This document shows, piece after piece, positions 24,655-33,515 of a DNA stretch of 64,000 nucleotides. A program made the translations under genes and the position numbers. Each line of letters opens with the position of its first letter. The first letter of the stretch is position 1. Source of the stretch: an uncultured Bacteroidales bacterium (GTDB lineage Bacteria; Bacteroidota; Bacteroidia; Bacteroidales; Paludibacteraceae); the NCBI GenBank assembly GCA_900316845.1, contig ONEG01000001.1, forward strand, positions 143,803 to 207,802. Direction: 5' to 3'. The notes beneath the pieces are model-generated. The model searched no databases. It had not been told where the DNA came from and worked only from the letters and a program-made list of their open reading frames with translations.

Positions 24655-25643
24655 TGCCCATATACTGCACATATATCATCATAGCGGCTTTGCTCTTGGT
24701 TTTAGAGTTAGTCTATTTCCGCATTGCAGACCGGTTCAATATAGTCGATCGACCTAATGAGCGATCTTCGCATAATAGTATTGTCATCCGTGGAGGAGGA
24801 ATAATCTTTTTGCTTGCTGCATGGATCTGGAGCGCATTCTTTGGATTTAACTATCCTTGGTTCCTCGCAGGACTGACTATCGTTTGCGGCATCAGCCTTT
24901 GGGACGATATCCATTCCCTGCCCGATTCGGTACGGCTTATCGCTCAATTTACAGCCATGTTCATGATGTTTGCGGATTTAGGGATGATTAACTGGGAGAA
25001 CTGGTGGATGATTGCCCCGGCGCTGATTGTTTGCGTGGGGATCATCAATGCCTATAATTTCATGGATGGAATCAATGGCATTACAAGCGGCTATTCGCTA
25101 ACGGTGCTTTTGCCGCTTATTATCCTCAATCATTCGATACATTTCATTGAGATGTCCTATCTGATCGTAGCAGCAATTGCGTGCGTGGTATTCAGTTATT
25201 TCAATTTCCGCCCGAAAGGAAAAGCCAAATGCTTTGCCGGAGATGTCGGCAGTATAGGTATTGCTTTCATCGTACTACTCCCTCTCGGCAAACTAATCCT
25301 ACAAACAGGTGACCTGACATATATCCTTCTGCTTGTAGTATATGGTGTGGATACTATCCTAACTATTTGTCATCGTATTATGCTGCATGAGAACTTGGGA
25401 CAAGCTCATCGAAAACATGCATTCCAAATCATGGCAAATGAGTTAAAGATACCGCATGAGGTTGTTTCTCTCGGATATATGATTCTTCAACTAATCATCT
25501 CATTGGGACTGATCTATCTCAGCAGAATGCATTGGGTTTACTTCTTGGTGGCTGTTATTATTTTATGCATAGCCTACCTGCTATTCATGAAAAGATATTA
25601 TCACCTTCATGCTCAATACTTACAAAGCATTGAAAAAAAATAA
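24654..25643 (+). CDS. WecA/WbpL-like undecaprenyl-phosphate sugar-1-phosphate transferase
   Basis: 329 residues, about 10-11 membrane helices, polyprenyl-phosphate N-acetylhexosamine-1-P transferase family. Motifs: IVDRPNERSSHNSIVIRGGG, GISLWDDIHSLPDSVRLIAQ (DD pair), AYNFMDGINGIT (catalytic Asp region), CFAGDVGSIG and LGQAHRKHAFQ (the HxH-type loop for UDP-sugar). It starts each repeat unit by transferring sugar-1-phosphate to undecaprenyl phosphate. It is probably specific for UDP-QuiNAc or UDP-FucNAc, from context with the epimerase. Confidence 0.92.
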   Translation: MPIYCTYIIIAALLLVLELVYFRIADRFNIVDRPNERSSHNSIVIRGGGIIFLLAAWIWSAFFGFNYPWFLAGLTIVCGISLWDDIHSLPDSVRLIAQFTAMFMMFADLGMINWENWWMIAPALIVCVGIINAYNFMDGINGITSGYSLTVLLPLIILNHSIHFIEMSYLIVAAIACVVFSYFNFRPKGKAKCFAGDVGSIGIAFIVLLPLGKLILQTGDLTYILLLVVYGVDTILTICHRIMLHENLGQAHRKHAFQIMANELKIPHEVVSLGYMILQLIISLGLIYLSRMHWVYFLVAVIILCIAYLLFMKRYYHLHAQYLQSIEKK

Positions 25644-25649
25644 TAATTT

Positions 25650-26042
25650 ATGATCATCACTACTGAATTATTAGATCAGCTCAGCGCACAGGCGAAAAAG
25701 ACGCCCCGATTAAGGATCAATTATGATCTGCGCAATTCGTCGAACGACCAAAGCCAGCGGATGCTCAATGCATTACAACCGGGTACCGTTCTGCCTATTC
25801 ATCGGCATACTGATTCCTCGGAAATCGTCACCATCGTTCGAGGTGCTATTCGTGAGTATTTCTACGATGAAGAAGGAAAATGTACGGAAACCATCGAACT
25901 ACGCCCAGGTTGCTCCGTCCCCTTACTCGTCGTACCTAAGGGAGTATGGCATAATTTAGAATGTCTGGAACCGGATACCATCATATACGAAAGCAAAGAT
26001 GGAGCGTATCAACCAATAAAAGATGAAGATATATTAAAATAA
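25650..26042 (+). CDS. WbuC-family cupin
   Basis: 130 residues. Cupin domain: [20 protein letters not shown] supplies the metal-ligand His/His/Glu, and [20 protein letters not shown] the final His. The N-terminal [20 protein letters not shown] and [19 protein letters not shown] match WbuC proteins encoded at the ends of O-antigen and capsule loci in many bacteria. Their exact role is unknown; control of polysaccharide synthesis or sugar modification has been proposed. It lies 6 bp after the transferase and 7 bp before gltX, so the housekeeping synthetase gene is probably cotranscribed with the locus. Confidence 0.88.
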   Translation: MIITTELLDQLSAQAKKTPRLRINYDLRNSSNDQSQRMLNALQPGTVLPIHRHTDSSEIVTIVRGAIREYFYDEEGKCTETIELRPGCSVPLLVVPKGVWHNLECLEPDTIIYESKDGAYQPIKDEDILK

Positions 26043-26049
26043 TAATACA

Positions 26050-27609
26050 ATGGAAAGAAAAGTTAGAGTTCGTTTTGCTCCGTCTCCGACGGGTGCATTA
26101 CACATCGGCGGTGTACGTACCGCTTTGTACAACTATCTGTTTGCCCGTCAGCACGGTGGAGATATGCTCCTGCGTATTGAGGATACCGACTCGACGCGTT
26201 TTGTGCCGGGCGCAGAGGAGTATATTCTGGAGGCCCTCGATTGGTTAGGCATCGGCATTGACGAAGGTCTGCGCCTGAAGAAAGGCACTAAGGAGATCGA
26301 GGCTGTCGGTGAACACGGGCCGTATAGACAGTCCGAACGCCGCGAGATCTACCATCAGTACGTGAAGCAACTGCTGGACTCCGGACATGCGTATATCGCT
26401 TTTGATACTCCGGAGGAGTTAGAGGCAAAGCGCATGGAGATTCCTAACTTCCAGTACGACGCCCGCACGCGTATGCAGATGCACAACTCGCTGACGATGC
26501 CCGCAGAGGAGGTTCAAGCCCTACTGGACAAAGGAGAGAAATACGTCGTGCGATTCAAAGTAGAGCCTGATGAGGACGTGCACGTGCATGACCTCATTCG
26601 CGGCGAGGTAGTGATCAATAGTAATATCCTTGACGACAAAGTGCTCTATAAATCCGCAGACGACCTGCCTACGTATCACTTGGCGAATATCGTCGATGAC
26701 CATCTCATGGAGATCAGCCACGTCATCCGCGGTGAGGAGTGGTTGCCTTCTGCCCCGCTCCACGTGCTCCTTTATCGCGCATTCGGATGGGAGGACACAA
26801 TGCCTCAGTTTGCCCACTTGCCACTGTTGCTCAAGCCTGATGGCAACGGCAAACTCTCCAAACGTGACGGCGACCGTCTCGGTTTTCCTGTCTTCCCGCT
26901 GGAGTTCCACAACCAGAAGGACGGCACCGTCTCGTCCGGTTATCGCGAGAGCGGTTACCTGCCGGAGGCAGTGATCAACTTCCTCGCCCTTCTGGGATGG
27001 CATGGTTCGGGCGATCAGGAGATGTACTCGATGGACGAGCTGATCAAGGATTTCTCTCTCGACCGTGTGTCCAAATCCGGTGCCAAGTTCGATTACGAAA
27101 AGGGCAAATGGTTCAACCACCAGTATCTGCAACTGCGGTCGAATGAGGAGTTAGCAGAGATGTTCAAGCCGGTGCTGGAAGAGCACGTCCGCAATAACGA
27201 GATCACGTCATCACGTAATGATGAAGAGATTGCCAAGATCATCGGTTTGGTTAAGGACCGTGTGAACTTCGTGCCGGAGCTCTGGGAGCAAGTTAACTTC
27301 TTCTTTGTTGCGCCGACGGAGTACGACGAGAAATCCCTCAAGAAGCGTTGGAAAGAGGACTCGCCAAAGCATATGACCGAACTCTTAGGGCTCTTGGAGA
27401 ACCAAGACGACTGGTCTGCAGAGGCTTTGGATGCACTCGTTATGCCGTGGATTGAGAAGAAAGAGTACGGCGTTGGTATTGTTATGAATGCCTTCCGTAT
27501 CTGTCTGGTCGGTGCAGCTCGCGGCCCGCATATCTGGGCTATCACCGATGTCCTCGGCAAAGAAGAGACTATCAAGCGCGTTCGTACCGCACTGAAAATC
27601 TTAGGATAA
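26050..27609 (+). CDS. gltX: Glutamate-tRNA ligase
   Basis: 519 residues, class I synthetase. HIGH motif [18 protein letters not shown] at the N-terminus, [31 protein letters not shown] and KMSKS loop [11 protein letters not shown]. It loads glutamate on tRNA-Glu. The codon use and base composition return to the richer G+C style of the flanking genome here, unlike the preceding polysaccharide genes. It is only 7 bp after wbuC and has no recognisable promoter of its own, so transcription through the capsule locus is likely. Confidence 0.97.
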   Translation: MERKVRVRFAPSPTGALHIGGVRTALYNYLFARQHGGDMLLRIEDTDSTRFVPGAEEYILEALDWLGIGIDEGLRLKKGTKEIEAVGEHGPYRQSERREIYHQYVKQLLDSGHAYIAFDTPEELEAKRMEIPNFQYDARTRMQMHNSLTMPAEEVQALLDKGEKYVVRFKVEPDEDVHVHDLIRGEVVINSNILDDKVLYKSADDLPTYHLANIVDDHLMEISHVIRGEEWLPSAPLHVLLYRAFGWEDTMPQFAHLPLLLKPDGNGKLSKRDGDRLGFPVFPLEFHNQKDGTVSSGYRESGYLPEAVINFLALLGWHGSGDQEMYSMDELIKDFSLDRVSKSGAKFDYEKGKWFNHQYLQLRSNEELAEMFKPVLEEHVRNNEITSSRNDEEIAKIIGLVKDRVNFVPELWEQVNFFFVAPTEYDEKSLKKRWKEDSPKHMTELLGLLENQDDWSAEALDALVMPWIEKKEYGVGIVMNAFRICLVGAARGPHIWAITDVLGKEETIKRVRTALKILG

Positions 27610-27650
27610 CTTAGGTCAACCTATGACTACCTAGGTCTACCTAAGACTCT
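27607..27650 (+). repeat. Degenerate 10-bp tandem repeat between gltX and recQ
   Basis: Four units of the form ctaNGwctac (cttaggtcaa, cctatgacta, cctaggtcta, cctaagactc) fill the 46-bp gap. They include the outer inverted pair cttaggt (27610-27616)/acctaag (27639-27645). Confidence 0.75.
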
Positions 27651-27655
27651 CCTCT

Positions 27656-29353
27656 ATGACACCCCGCGAAGCGCTAAAAATATTCTTCGGCTACGATGAT
27701 TTTCGCCCCTTACAGGCGGAGATCATCGATGCCGTGTTAGCGGGTCGCGATACCTTGGCGCTCATGCCTACGGGAGGCGGCAAGAGTATCTGTTTTCAGG
27801 TACCCACCCTTGTCATGGCCTCTGAGCATGAGAACAAACGTCTATGCCTCGTTATCACACCTTTGATCGCTTTGATGAAGGACCAGGTGGAGAACCTGCT
27901 TGCACGAGGTATCCAAGCCGCTGCGGTCTATACCGGCATGAGTTGGGGCAAGCAGCGCATAGCGCTGGATAACTGTCTCTACGGGCCGTACCATTTTCTC
28001 TATTGTTCACCCGAGCGGCTGGAGTCGGAGGAGTTTCGCAAACGCTTGGCAGATCTGCCGATAGGCTTGATCGCCGTCGATGAGGCACATTGCATCTCGC
28101 AATGGGGCTATGATTTTCGTCCTTCATATCTGAATATAGCGGCGGTGAGAAAGTTATTACCGGGCGTGCCGGTCTTGGCCCTCACAGCAACGGCAACGCC
28201 GGAGACCATCGATGACATACAAGCCAAGTTGGGCTTTGCCGAACCGAACGTCCTGCGCAAGTCTTTTCATCGAGATAACCTCCATTATGTCGTGCGCCAG
28301 ACGGATAATAAAGCCGAGCAAGTGGCGCATATCCTCTCCCGTGTCCCGGGTTCGGCGATCGTCTATGTCCGCAACCGCAAGCGCGCACAAGAACTCGCCG
28401 AATGGTTAAATGTACAAATGGGAAATGACCAAATGGTAAATTTCTATCATGCCGGTCTGACAACCCAAGAGCGCAACGAGCGGCAAGAGGCGTGGAAAGA
28501 AGGCAAGACACGCGTCATCGTAGCGACGAATGCGTTTGGTATGGGTATCGACAAAGCGGATGTAAGGCTGGTAGTTCATGTTGATCTGCCGAACACACTC
28601 GAGAGTTATTACCAAGAGGCAGGTCGCGCCGGAAGGGACGGAGAGACGGCGTATGCCGTGCTGCTCTTTAATCCCCATGAGGACAAAGCGAAAATTAAGA
28701 AACGCATCGTTGACACCTATCCTCCGAAGGAGTTTGTAGAGATGGTCTATCACAAGACCATGGACTTCCTGCAGATCGGTGCCGGTAGTGGTCTCGGTCA
28801 TCGGTTCATGGTACACATAGACGAGCTCTGCCACGTTATGAAGCTGCCCGTGCTGCAGACCTACTCTGCTCTGCATATTCTTACCCAAGCAGGGTATATC
28901 GACTTTGAAGAAGAGCATGAGACACAACCTCGGGTTCAAATCAAAGTGCCGCGTCACCTGTTAGGCGAATACAATCTCTCCCGCGAACAGGTAGAGTTAA
29001 TGGATATTTTGATGCGTTCGTACTCCGGGATCTATACCGAACTGCAATATGTCCGCGAAGCGGATGAACCCTCAAAACATGAGATATTAGTCTCTTTGGC
29101 ACAAAGAGGCATCATCACTTATATCCCTCGTTCAGTGGGATGTAGCCTTACTATGACTAAAGAGCGAGAAGTAGATCTCTACCTCTCGCCCGCTATTTTC
29201 GAGGAGCGTCAGATGCGCTTTATCTCGAAGATCAATGCGATGTTGGAATACGCAGAGCAGAATCAGTTCTGCCGGGAGCAAGTGCTACTCGCTTATTTCG
29301 GTGAGCGGGACGCTGTCCCCTGCGGCCACTGTGACGTCTGTATCGCCCAGTAA
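27656..29353 (+). CDS. RecQ-family ATP-dependent DNA helicase
   Basis: 565 residues. It unwinds DNA 3'-5' in recombination and repair. Helicase core: RPLQAEIIDAVL (motif 0), LMPTGGGKSICFQ (Walker A, 37-49), IAVDEAHCISQWG, LALTATATPETIDD, VATNAFGMGIDKADVRLVVH, YYQEAGRAGRDG. A winged-helix-like middle region follows, and the Zn-binding cysteines (FCREQVLLAYFGE...CGHCDVC) sit at the extreme C-terminus. This is the order seen in the short Bacteroidota RecQ form, without HRDC. Codons about 252-264 (LNVQMGNDQMVNF) are written by the aaatgaccaaatggt repeat. The 3' end overlaps the convergent AsmA-like gene by 69 bp. Confidence 0.93.
   Translation: MTPREALKIFFGYDDFRPLQAEIIDAVLAGRDTLALMPTGGGKSICFQVPTLVMASEHENKRLCLVITPLIALMKDQVENLLARGIQAAAVYTGMSWGKQRIALDNCLYGPYHFLYCSPERLESEEFRKRLADLPIGLIAVDEAHCISQWGYDFRPSYLNIAAVRKLLPGVPVLALTATATPETIDDIQAKLGFAEPNVLRKSFHRDNLHYVVRQTDNKAEQVAHILSRVPGSAIVYVRNRKRAQELAEWLNVQMGNDQMVNFYHAGLTTQERNERQEAWKEGKTRVIVATNAFGMGIDKADVRLVVHVDLPNTLESYYQEAGRAGRDGETAYAVLLFNPHEDKAKIKKRIVDTYPPKEFVEMVYHKTMDFLQIGAGSGLGHRFMVHIDELCHVMKLPVLQTYSALHILTQAGYIDFEEEHETQPRVQIKVPRHLLGEYNLSREQVELMDILMRSYSGIYTELQYVREADEPSKHEILVSLAQRGIITYIPRSVGCSLTMTKEREVDLYLSPAIFEERQMRFISKINAMLEYAEQNQFCREQVLLAYFGERDAVPCGHCDVCIAQ
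28406..28441 (+). repeat. Minisatellite copy (aaatgaccaaatggt family) inside recQ
   Basis: aaatgtacaaatggg is followed by aaatgaccaaatggt; the 19 bp at 28423-28441 also occur twice at 49290-49323. The insertion lies between conserved helicase motifs and keeps the frame. Confidence 0.75.
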
Positions 29354-31066
29354 CTCCTGCATCTCCTTTAACTCCTCTTCGTTGATCATCTTTTCTCGGT
29401 CGTTTACGCCCATGAGCGGACCGAAGAAGACTTTCAGCAATGCACGGCCGATGACCTTGCGGAAGCTGAATTTCGGGCTCTTGGCGTCACCTTTGACCGG
29501 CACGTCCAGGATGATCATGTCTTGGGCAGAAGTGAGGATCTTGAATCCAGTCCGAACGGGTATGTTTTTGTATGGCGCCTTAGAGAAGCGCTCTTTCTTT
29601 CCTACCCGCGGATGGTCGATGACAATCTTGTTTGTTCCGTCCATCTTGCCGGAGGTCACGTCTATATGGCTCTCCAGACTCAATACGCCGCCTTCCAAAG
29701 GATAGCCGGTATAGTTTCTACAGAGGGCATCGAAGTCCTGCAACTGAACACCTGTCAGTTTGAGGTTCATCCTAGTGTCTTGGTTCGCAAGGTCGAGACC
29801 GCCTACGAAATCCGCTTTCAGTTGCGCGTCAGACATGAGCGTTGCTTTCGCCGTGACGCTGTTACGGCCGTTAGTAGCGATATTACTACCATCTACCTCC
29901 AAGGTCTTGATCGCGTACTCCCACTCATTCTTCATCGAGTAATCGTGGTACGTGAGGTCATGCGCATTGATACGCACTTTCTTCGCCATCCATACTAATG
30001 GCTTTGTAGTAGAAGTCGGCTCTTCGTCACCGTACGGGTGCTCTTCAACGGTAGTGGTATCAGTGTCTTCCGGCTCTTTCTCTTTGATTAGACGCGAGAG
30101 CGTGTTCCAGGTCTCATGTACCTCGTAAGCGCCCGTGATACCAATGATAGAGAGTGTATCGAGGATGAAGGTGTTCGTACTCAGATCGCCTTTGTTGATC
30201 GCTACGCGCAGCTCATCCATAGCGGCTATCTGGTCGTCATGCGTATCGCGTATACTGAGTCCGCTCATCGCTAAGTTACCCTTCATCTGGATATTGGTAA
30301 TGTTATCCAGACTGCCGTCCACCAACACCGACCCATTCAGTTTGGCGCCGAGACCGCTGATATTCAGGTAATCCTGCACGAGCGGCAGCACTACATCGGT
30401 ATGCACATCGTGCAGATTGAGCTTCACGGCATAGTTATTGGATTGCATCCTGTAGCCGGCGATGATGCCTACCCTTCCGCCAGTCGGCAGACCAAACTCC
30501 AAGCCGGCATTCGTCTGCGTGTTGTCAAAGAAGAGTCCCGGCACACGAAGAGATATATCCTCCAGTTTCCATTGTTTATCGGTTACCACGTCGCGGTAAC
30601 GGATGGAGCTATTATTGATGCGGATATCGTCTAAGGCTACGGTCCAGTTGCTTGGCGTGGTGTCTTTCGGCAGGGAGTCGTTCTTGGAGAAACGCTCGAT
30701 GATGTCCGAGAAATTGAGCCGGTCATGACTCTTGAGAATCTGCCCGTTGAAGCCGTCCAGTTGGATCTTGCGCAGTTTGACGCGCTGGGCTATCAGCTGC
30801 GGATAAGCAATCTGTACGTAGAGCTTGTCAAAGGAGATGAAGTTCGTCTCCCCGTTGAGCTCTTTGCATTCGAACTCCTTGATTGTCACGCCGCCCCAAT
30901 AAGGATTGATGATGACGGATTCGGTATGGAGCTGCCGTCCGACGATTTGCTCGCCGTAGTTGTTCACCACATATTTGGCTACGGGAGACGCTACGACAAG
31001 TATCAAAGCAAAGAGGAGCACTATTACAAGTGCTCCCCATCCAACTATCTTCAGAATTTTTTTCAT
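29285..31066 (-). CDS. AsmA-like (DUF748) envelope protein
   Basis: 593 residues. One N-terminal membrane segment (KIVGWGALVIVLLFALILVV) anchors a long periplasmic beta-rich domain with the DUF748/AsmA pattern: GRQLHTESVIINPYWGGVTI, LDGFNGQILKSHDRLNFSDI, later LKLTGVQLQDFDALCRNYTG and GVLSLESHIDVTSGKMDGTN. Related proteins (AsmA, TamB, YhdP) are thought to carry phospholipids between membranes. It starts 12 bp after tsf on the same strand, so it is probably transcribed with the ribosomal-protein genes. The last 22 codons overlap recQ in antisense. Confidence 0.83.
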   Translation of the reverse strand: MKKILKIVGWGALVIVLLFALILVVASPVAKYVVNNYGEQIVGRQLHTESVIINPYWGGVTIKEFECKELNGETNFISFDKLYVQIAYPQLIAQRVKLRKIQLDGFNGQILKSHDRLNFSDIIERFSKNDSLPKDTTPSNWTVALDDIRINNSSIRYRDVVTDKQWKLEDISLRVPGLFFDNTQTNAGLEFGLPTGGRVGIIAGYRMQSNNYAVKLNLHDVHTDVVLPLVQDYLNISGLGAKLNGSVLVDGSLDNITNIQMKGNLAMSGLSIRDTHDDQIAAMDELRVAINKGDLSTNTFILDTLSIIGITGAYEVHETWNTLSRLIKEKEPEDTDTTTVEEHPYGDEEPTSTTKPLVWMAKKVRINAHDLTYHDYSMKNEWEYAIKTLEVDGSNIATNGRNSVTAKATLMSDAQLKADFVGGLDLANQDTRMNLKLTGVQLQDFDALCRNYTGYPLEGGVLSLESHIDVTSGKMDGTNKIVIDHPRVGKKERFSKAPYKNIPVRTGFKILTSAQDMIILDVPVKGDAKSPKFSFRKVIGRALLKVFFGPLMGVNDREKMINEEELKEMQELLGDTDVTVAAGDSVPLTEISE

Positions 31067-31078
31067 GAGTTTATCTCA

Positions 31079-32071
31079 TTATTCTGCAGAAAGTGTGATG
31101 CGACGGAAATCAGTGATTACCACGCCTTTAGCTTTCAGCACATCCTTCACGAGTTCTTTGGACTCGCTCATGATATATGCCTGCTCCACGAGGGTGTTCT
31201 CCTTGAGGAACTTACCCAGACGACCTTGTGCGATCATCTCGATCTTCTTAGCCTGGTTAGCGAGGTTAGCCTCTGCCTCTTTAGCGACAGTAGCTTTGAT
31301 TTCGCGAGCCTGCTGTGCCTGCTCAGCGGTGATCCAACCTTTAGCCTGGTTCGACTCGATGTGGTCATCGGAATCTACGTGAGCGGGGTTGATACCTGCT
31401 TTGCGGATAGCGTTCTCGATAGCTTTGTTGATCTCGTCCTGTTTGGTCTTCTCAATAGCTACCTCGAGCTCATGTTTCTTAACCTCCTCAGCAACGTGAT
31501 CTGCGTCGAGTGCGATCGGGCTCATGGCGGCTACCTGCATCGAGATACCGTGAACGGTCTCGTGGTCAGCGCCAGCCTCTGCTGCAACGAGCGAGCTGAG
31601 TTTGTTACCCAGGTGGTTGTAAGCGTCCACTACCGGTGCCTCAAGGCAAGCGTAGTCGGCAAGCTCCATCTTCTCACCCGTAACACCGGAGCGCTCAGTG
31701 ATGATTTCTGCTACGGTGAACTGACCGATTTTGAGGTTCTTCAGTTCCTCAGCTGTACGTACTTTGTTGTCCAAAGCAGCGTCCAGAATCAGTTTCACCA
31801 TGCCTACGAAGTCTTCGTTCTTAGCCACGAAGTCGGTCTCGCATTTCACGCCAACGATAGCGCCAAAGCCGTCTTTTACTTTTGCCAGAACGCAACCCTC
31901 GGAAGCTTCACGGTCGGAACGTTTTGCCGCGATGGCCTGTCCACGTTTGCGGAGCAAGTCCTTCGCAACCTCGAAATCGCCGTTTGCCTCTTCCAGAGCC
32001 TTCTTGACATCCATCATACCTGCGCCTGTAATGTCGCGCAGTTTTTTGATATCAGCTAATGTTACAGCCAT
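31079..32071 (-). CDS. tsf: Translation elongation factor Ts
   Basis: 330 residues, longer than E. coli EF-Ts (283) but typical for Bacteroidota. It exchanges GDP for GTP on EF-Tu. The N-terminal UBA-like domain reads VTLADIKKLRDITGAGMMDV then KKALEEANGDFEVAKDLLRK, followed by the TDF motif (VKCETDFVAKNEDFVGMV) and the repeated core domains (CLEAPVVDAYNHLGNKLSSL). It follows rpsB by 36 bp in the usual rpsB-tsf order. Confidence 0.97.
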   Translation of the reverse strand: MAVTLADIKKLRDITGAGMMDVKKALEEANGDFEVAKDLLRKRGQAIAAKRSDREASEGCVLAKVKDGFGAIVGVKCETDFVAKNEDFVGMVKLILDAALDNKVRTAEELKNLKIGQFTVAEIITERSGVTGEKMELADYACLEAPVVDAYNHLGNKLSSLVAAEAGADHETVHGISMQVAAMSPIALDADHVAEEVKKHELEVAIEKTKQDEINKAIENAIRKAGINPAHVDSDDHIESNQAKGWITAEQAQQAREIKATVAKEAEANLANQAKKIEMIAQGRLGKFLKENTLVEQAYIMSESKELVKDVLKAKGVVITDFRRITLSAE

Positions 32072-32079
32072 AATTTCAA

Positions 32080-32110
32080 TTAAAAATTAAAATTTAAGAA
32101 TTAAGAATTA
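32080..32110. repeat. A+T-rich tandem repeat between rpsB and tsf
   Basis: aattaaaaattaaaatttaa then gaattaagaatta fills most of the 36-bp gap; related to 10917-10955 and 59367-59400. Confidence 0.65.
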
Positions 32111-32947
32111 TTCTGCGTCCTCAGCCTTTGCCTCTGCTGCTTTCTCCTCAGCTTTCTCTTCTGCTTTCGGAGCTGCTTTGCGGATGCGTTGACGGCGCTC
32201 TTTCGGTTGCGGAGCCTCGGTGTTAGCCTGAGCCTCTGCTGCCTCTTCGTCAGCCTTCTCAACCTTACGCTCCTCGAGACCCTCTTTGATAGCCTCGCAT
32301 ACTGCGGTTAAGATCACGTCGATAGCCTTGGTAGCATCGTCATTAGCCGGGATTACGAAGTCGATGTTGTTCGGGTTAGAGTTGGTGTCCACAATACCGA
32401 ATACAGGGATTCCCAGACGGTTTGCCTCTGCTACGGCGATGTGCTCCTCCATTACGTCAACCACGAAGATTGCGCTCGGGAGGCGGGTCATGTCGGCGAT
32501 AGAACCGAGGTTCTTCTCCAGTTTCTCACGCTGGCGGGTGATCTGCAATTTCTCGCGTTTGGATACGTTCTCGAGGGTACCATCGGTCATCATCTTGTCG
32601 ATCTGGCCCATTTTCTTAACCGCCTTACGGATGGTCGGGAAGTTGGTCAACATACCACCAGCCCAACGCTCGGTGATGTACGGCATCTGCACCTCTTGTG
32701 CATGAGCAGCGATAACCTCCTGAGCCTGTTTTTTCGTACCAACGAACAGGATCTTACGGCCGCTGCGAGCCAGGTTCTTCAATGCCTCTGCTGCCTCTTC
32801 GATCTTGATAGCAGTTTTGTTGAGGTCGATGATGTGGATGCCGTTGCGCTCCATGTAGATGTACGGAGCCATTGCCGGATTCCATTTACGTTTGAGGTGA
32901 CCAAAATGTGCGCCAGCCTCGAGAAGTTGATCAAAATTTGTTCTCAT
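32108..32947 (-). CDS. rpsB: 30S ribosomal protein S2
   Basis: 279 residues. Typical S2 features: LLEAGAHFGHLKRKWNPAMA, IYMERNGIHIIDLNKTAIKI, RKILFVGTKKQAQEVIAAHA, ERWAGGMLTNFPTIRKAVKK, and EHIAVAEANRLGIPVFGIVD. The C-terminal 50 residues form an Ala/Glu/Lys-rich tail (KERRQRIRKAAPKAEEKAEE), longer than in E. coli. Located rplM-rpsI-rpsB-tsf. The 172-bp gap before it holds a strong hairpin but no clear promoter. Confidence 0.97.
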   Translation of the reverse strand: MRTNFDQLLEAGAHFGHLKRKWNPAMAPYIYMERNGIHIIDLNKTAIKIEEAAEALKNLARSGRKILFVGTKKQAQEVIAAHAQEVQMPYITERWAGGMLTNFPTIRKAVKKMGQIDKMMTDGTLENVSKREKLQITRQREKLEKNLGSIADMTRLPSAIFVVDVMEEHIAVAEANRLGIPVFGIVDTNSNPNNIDFVIPANDDATKAIDVILTAVCEAIKEGLEERKVEKADEEAAEAQANTEAPQPKERRQRIRKAAPKAEEKAEEKAAEAKAEDAE

Positions 32948-33062
32948 TTGTTTTTAATGAATAATGATTAATGAATAATTATTATTTCTCCTTGTATTTT
33001 GGAATGCTCGTTCACGCGCATAATACATTATTGAATATACGCGCACGCACATGCGTTTGAGA

Positions 33063-33111
33063 CTCCAAAACAATCGTGTGGTAATCCCGCAGGAGTCCAC
33101 ACGATTTGGAG
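33063..33111 (-). terminator. Strong hairpin after rpsI
   Basis: aatcgtgtgg (33072-33081) pairs perfectly with ccacacgatt (33097-33106), extended by ctcca/tggag outside. It starts 8 bp after the rpsI stop on the minus strand. No T run follows, so it may be an mRNA-processing or attenuation structure in the rpsI-rpsB gap rather than a plain terminator. Confidence 0.5.
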
Positions 33112-33119
33112 TTGTTCGA

Positions 33120-33506
33120 TTAACGCTTGCTGAACTGGAAGTGCTTACGTGCTTTGGGCTGACCCGGTTTCTTACGCTCTACCTCACGAGCGTCACGAGT
33201 CATGAAGCCTTCTGCCTTCAGCGCAGCCTTGTCTTCCGGATTGATTTTCACCAGCGCACGAGCGATAGCGAGACGCAATGCCTCAGCCTGGCCTTTAAAG
33301 CCACCGCCGTCAAGCGTTACCTTGATATCGTACTTCTCAGCTACGCCGAGTTTGTTCAGCGGCTGGAGAACGATATAGCGCAGAATAGAAGACGGGAAAT
33401 AAGTCTCGATGTCGCGACCGTTGATCACGATCTTGCCGGCACCTTCATTTACGTAAACGCGGGCTACTGCCTCTTTACGACGTCCTAATGCATTAACTGT
33501 TTCCAT
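33120..33506 (-). CDS. rpsI: 30S ribosomal protein S9
   Basis: 128 residues. Signature VNALGRRKEAVARVYVNEGA at the start, GGGFKGQAEALRLAIARALV in the middle, and the positively charged end (KKPGQPKARKHFQFSKR) that reaches the P-site tRNA. It follows rplM after 9 bp, the conserved L13-S9 pair. Confidence 0.98.
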   Translation of the reverse strand: METVNALGRRKEAVARVYVNEGAGKIVINGRDIETYFPSSILRYIVLQPLNKLGVAEKYDIKVTLDGGGFKGQAEALRLAIARALVKINPEDKAALKAEGFMTRDAREVERKKPGQPKARKHFQFSKR

Positions 33507-33515
33507 GTACTTCTA

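Noticed and set aside
30725-32059. A 444-codon plus-strand frame opposite the AsmA-like and tsf genes
   Set aside because: It is antisense to a conserved EF-Ts gene and its translation shows no protein-like motifs.
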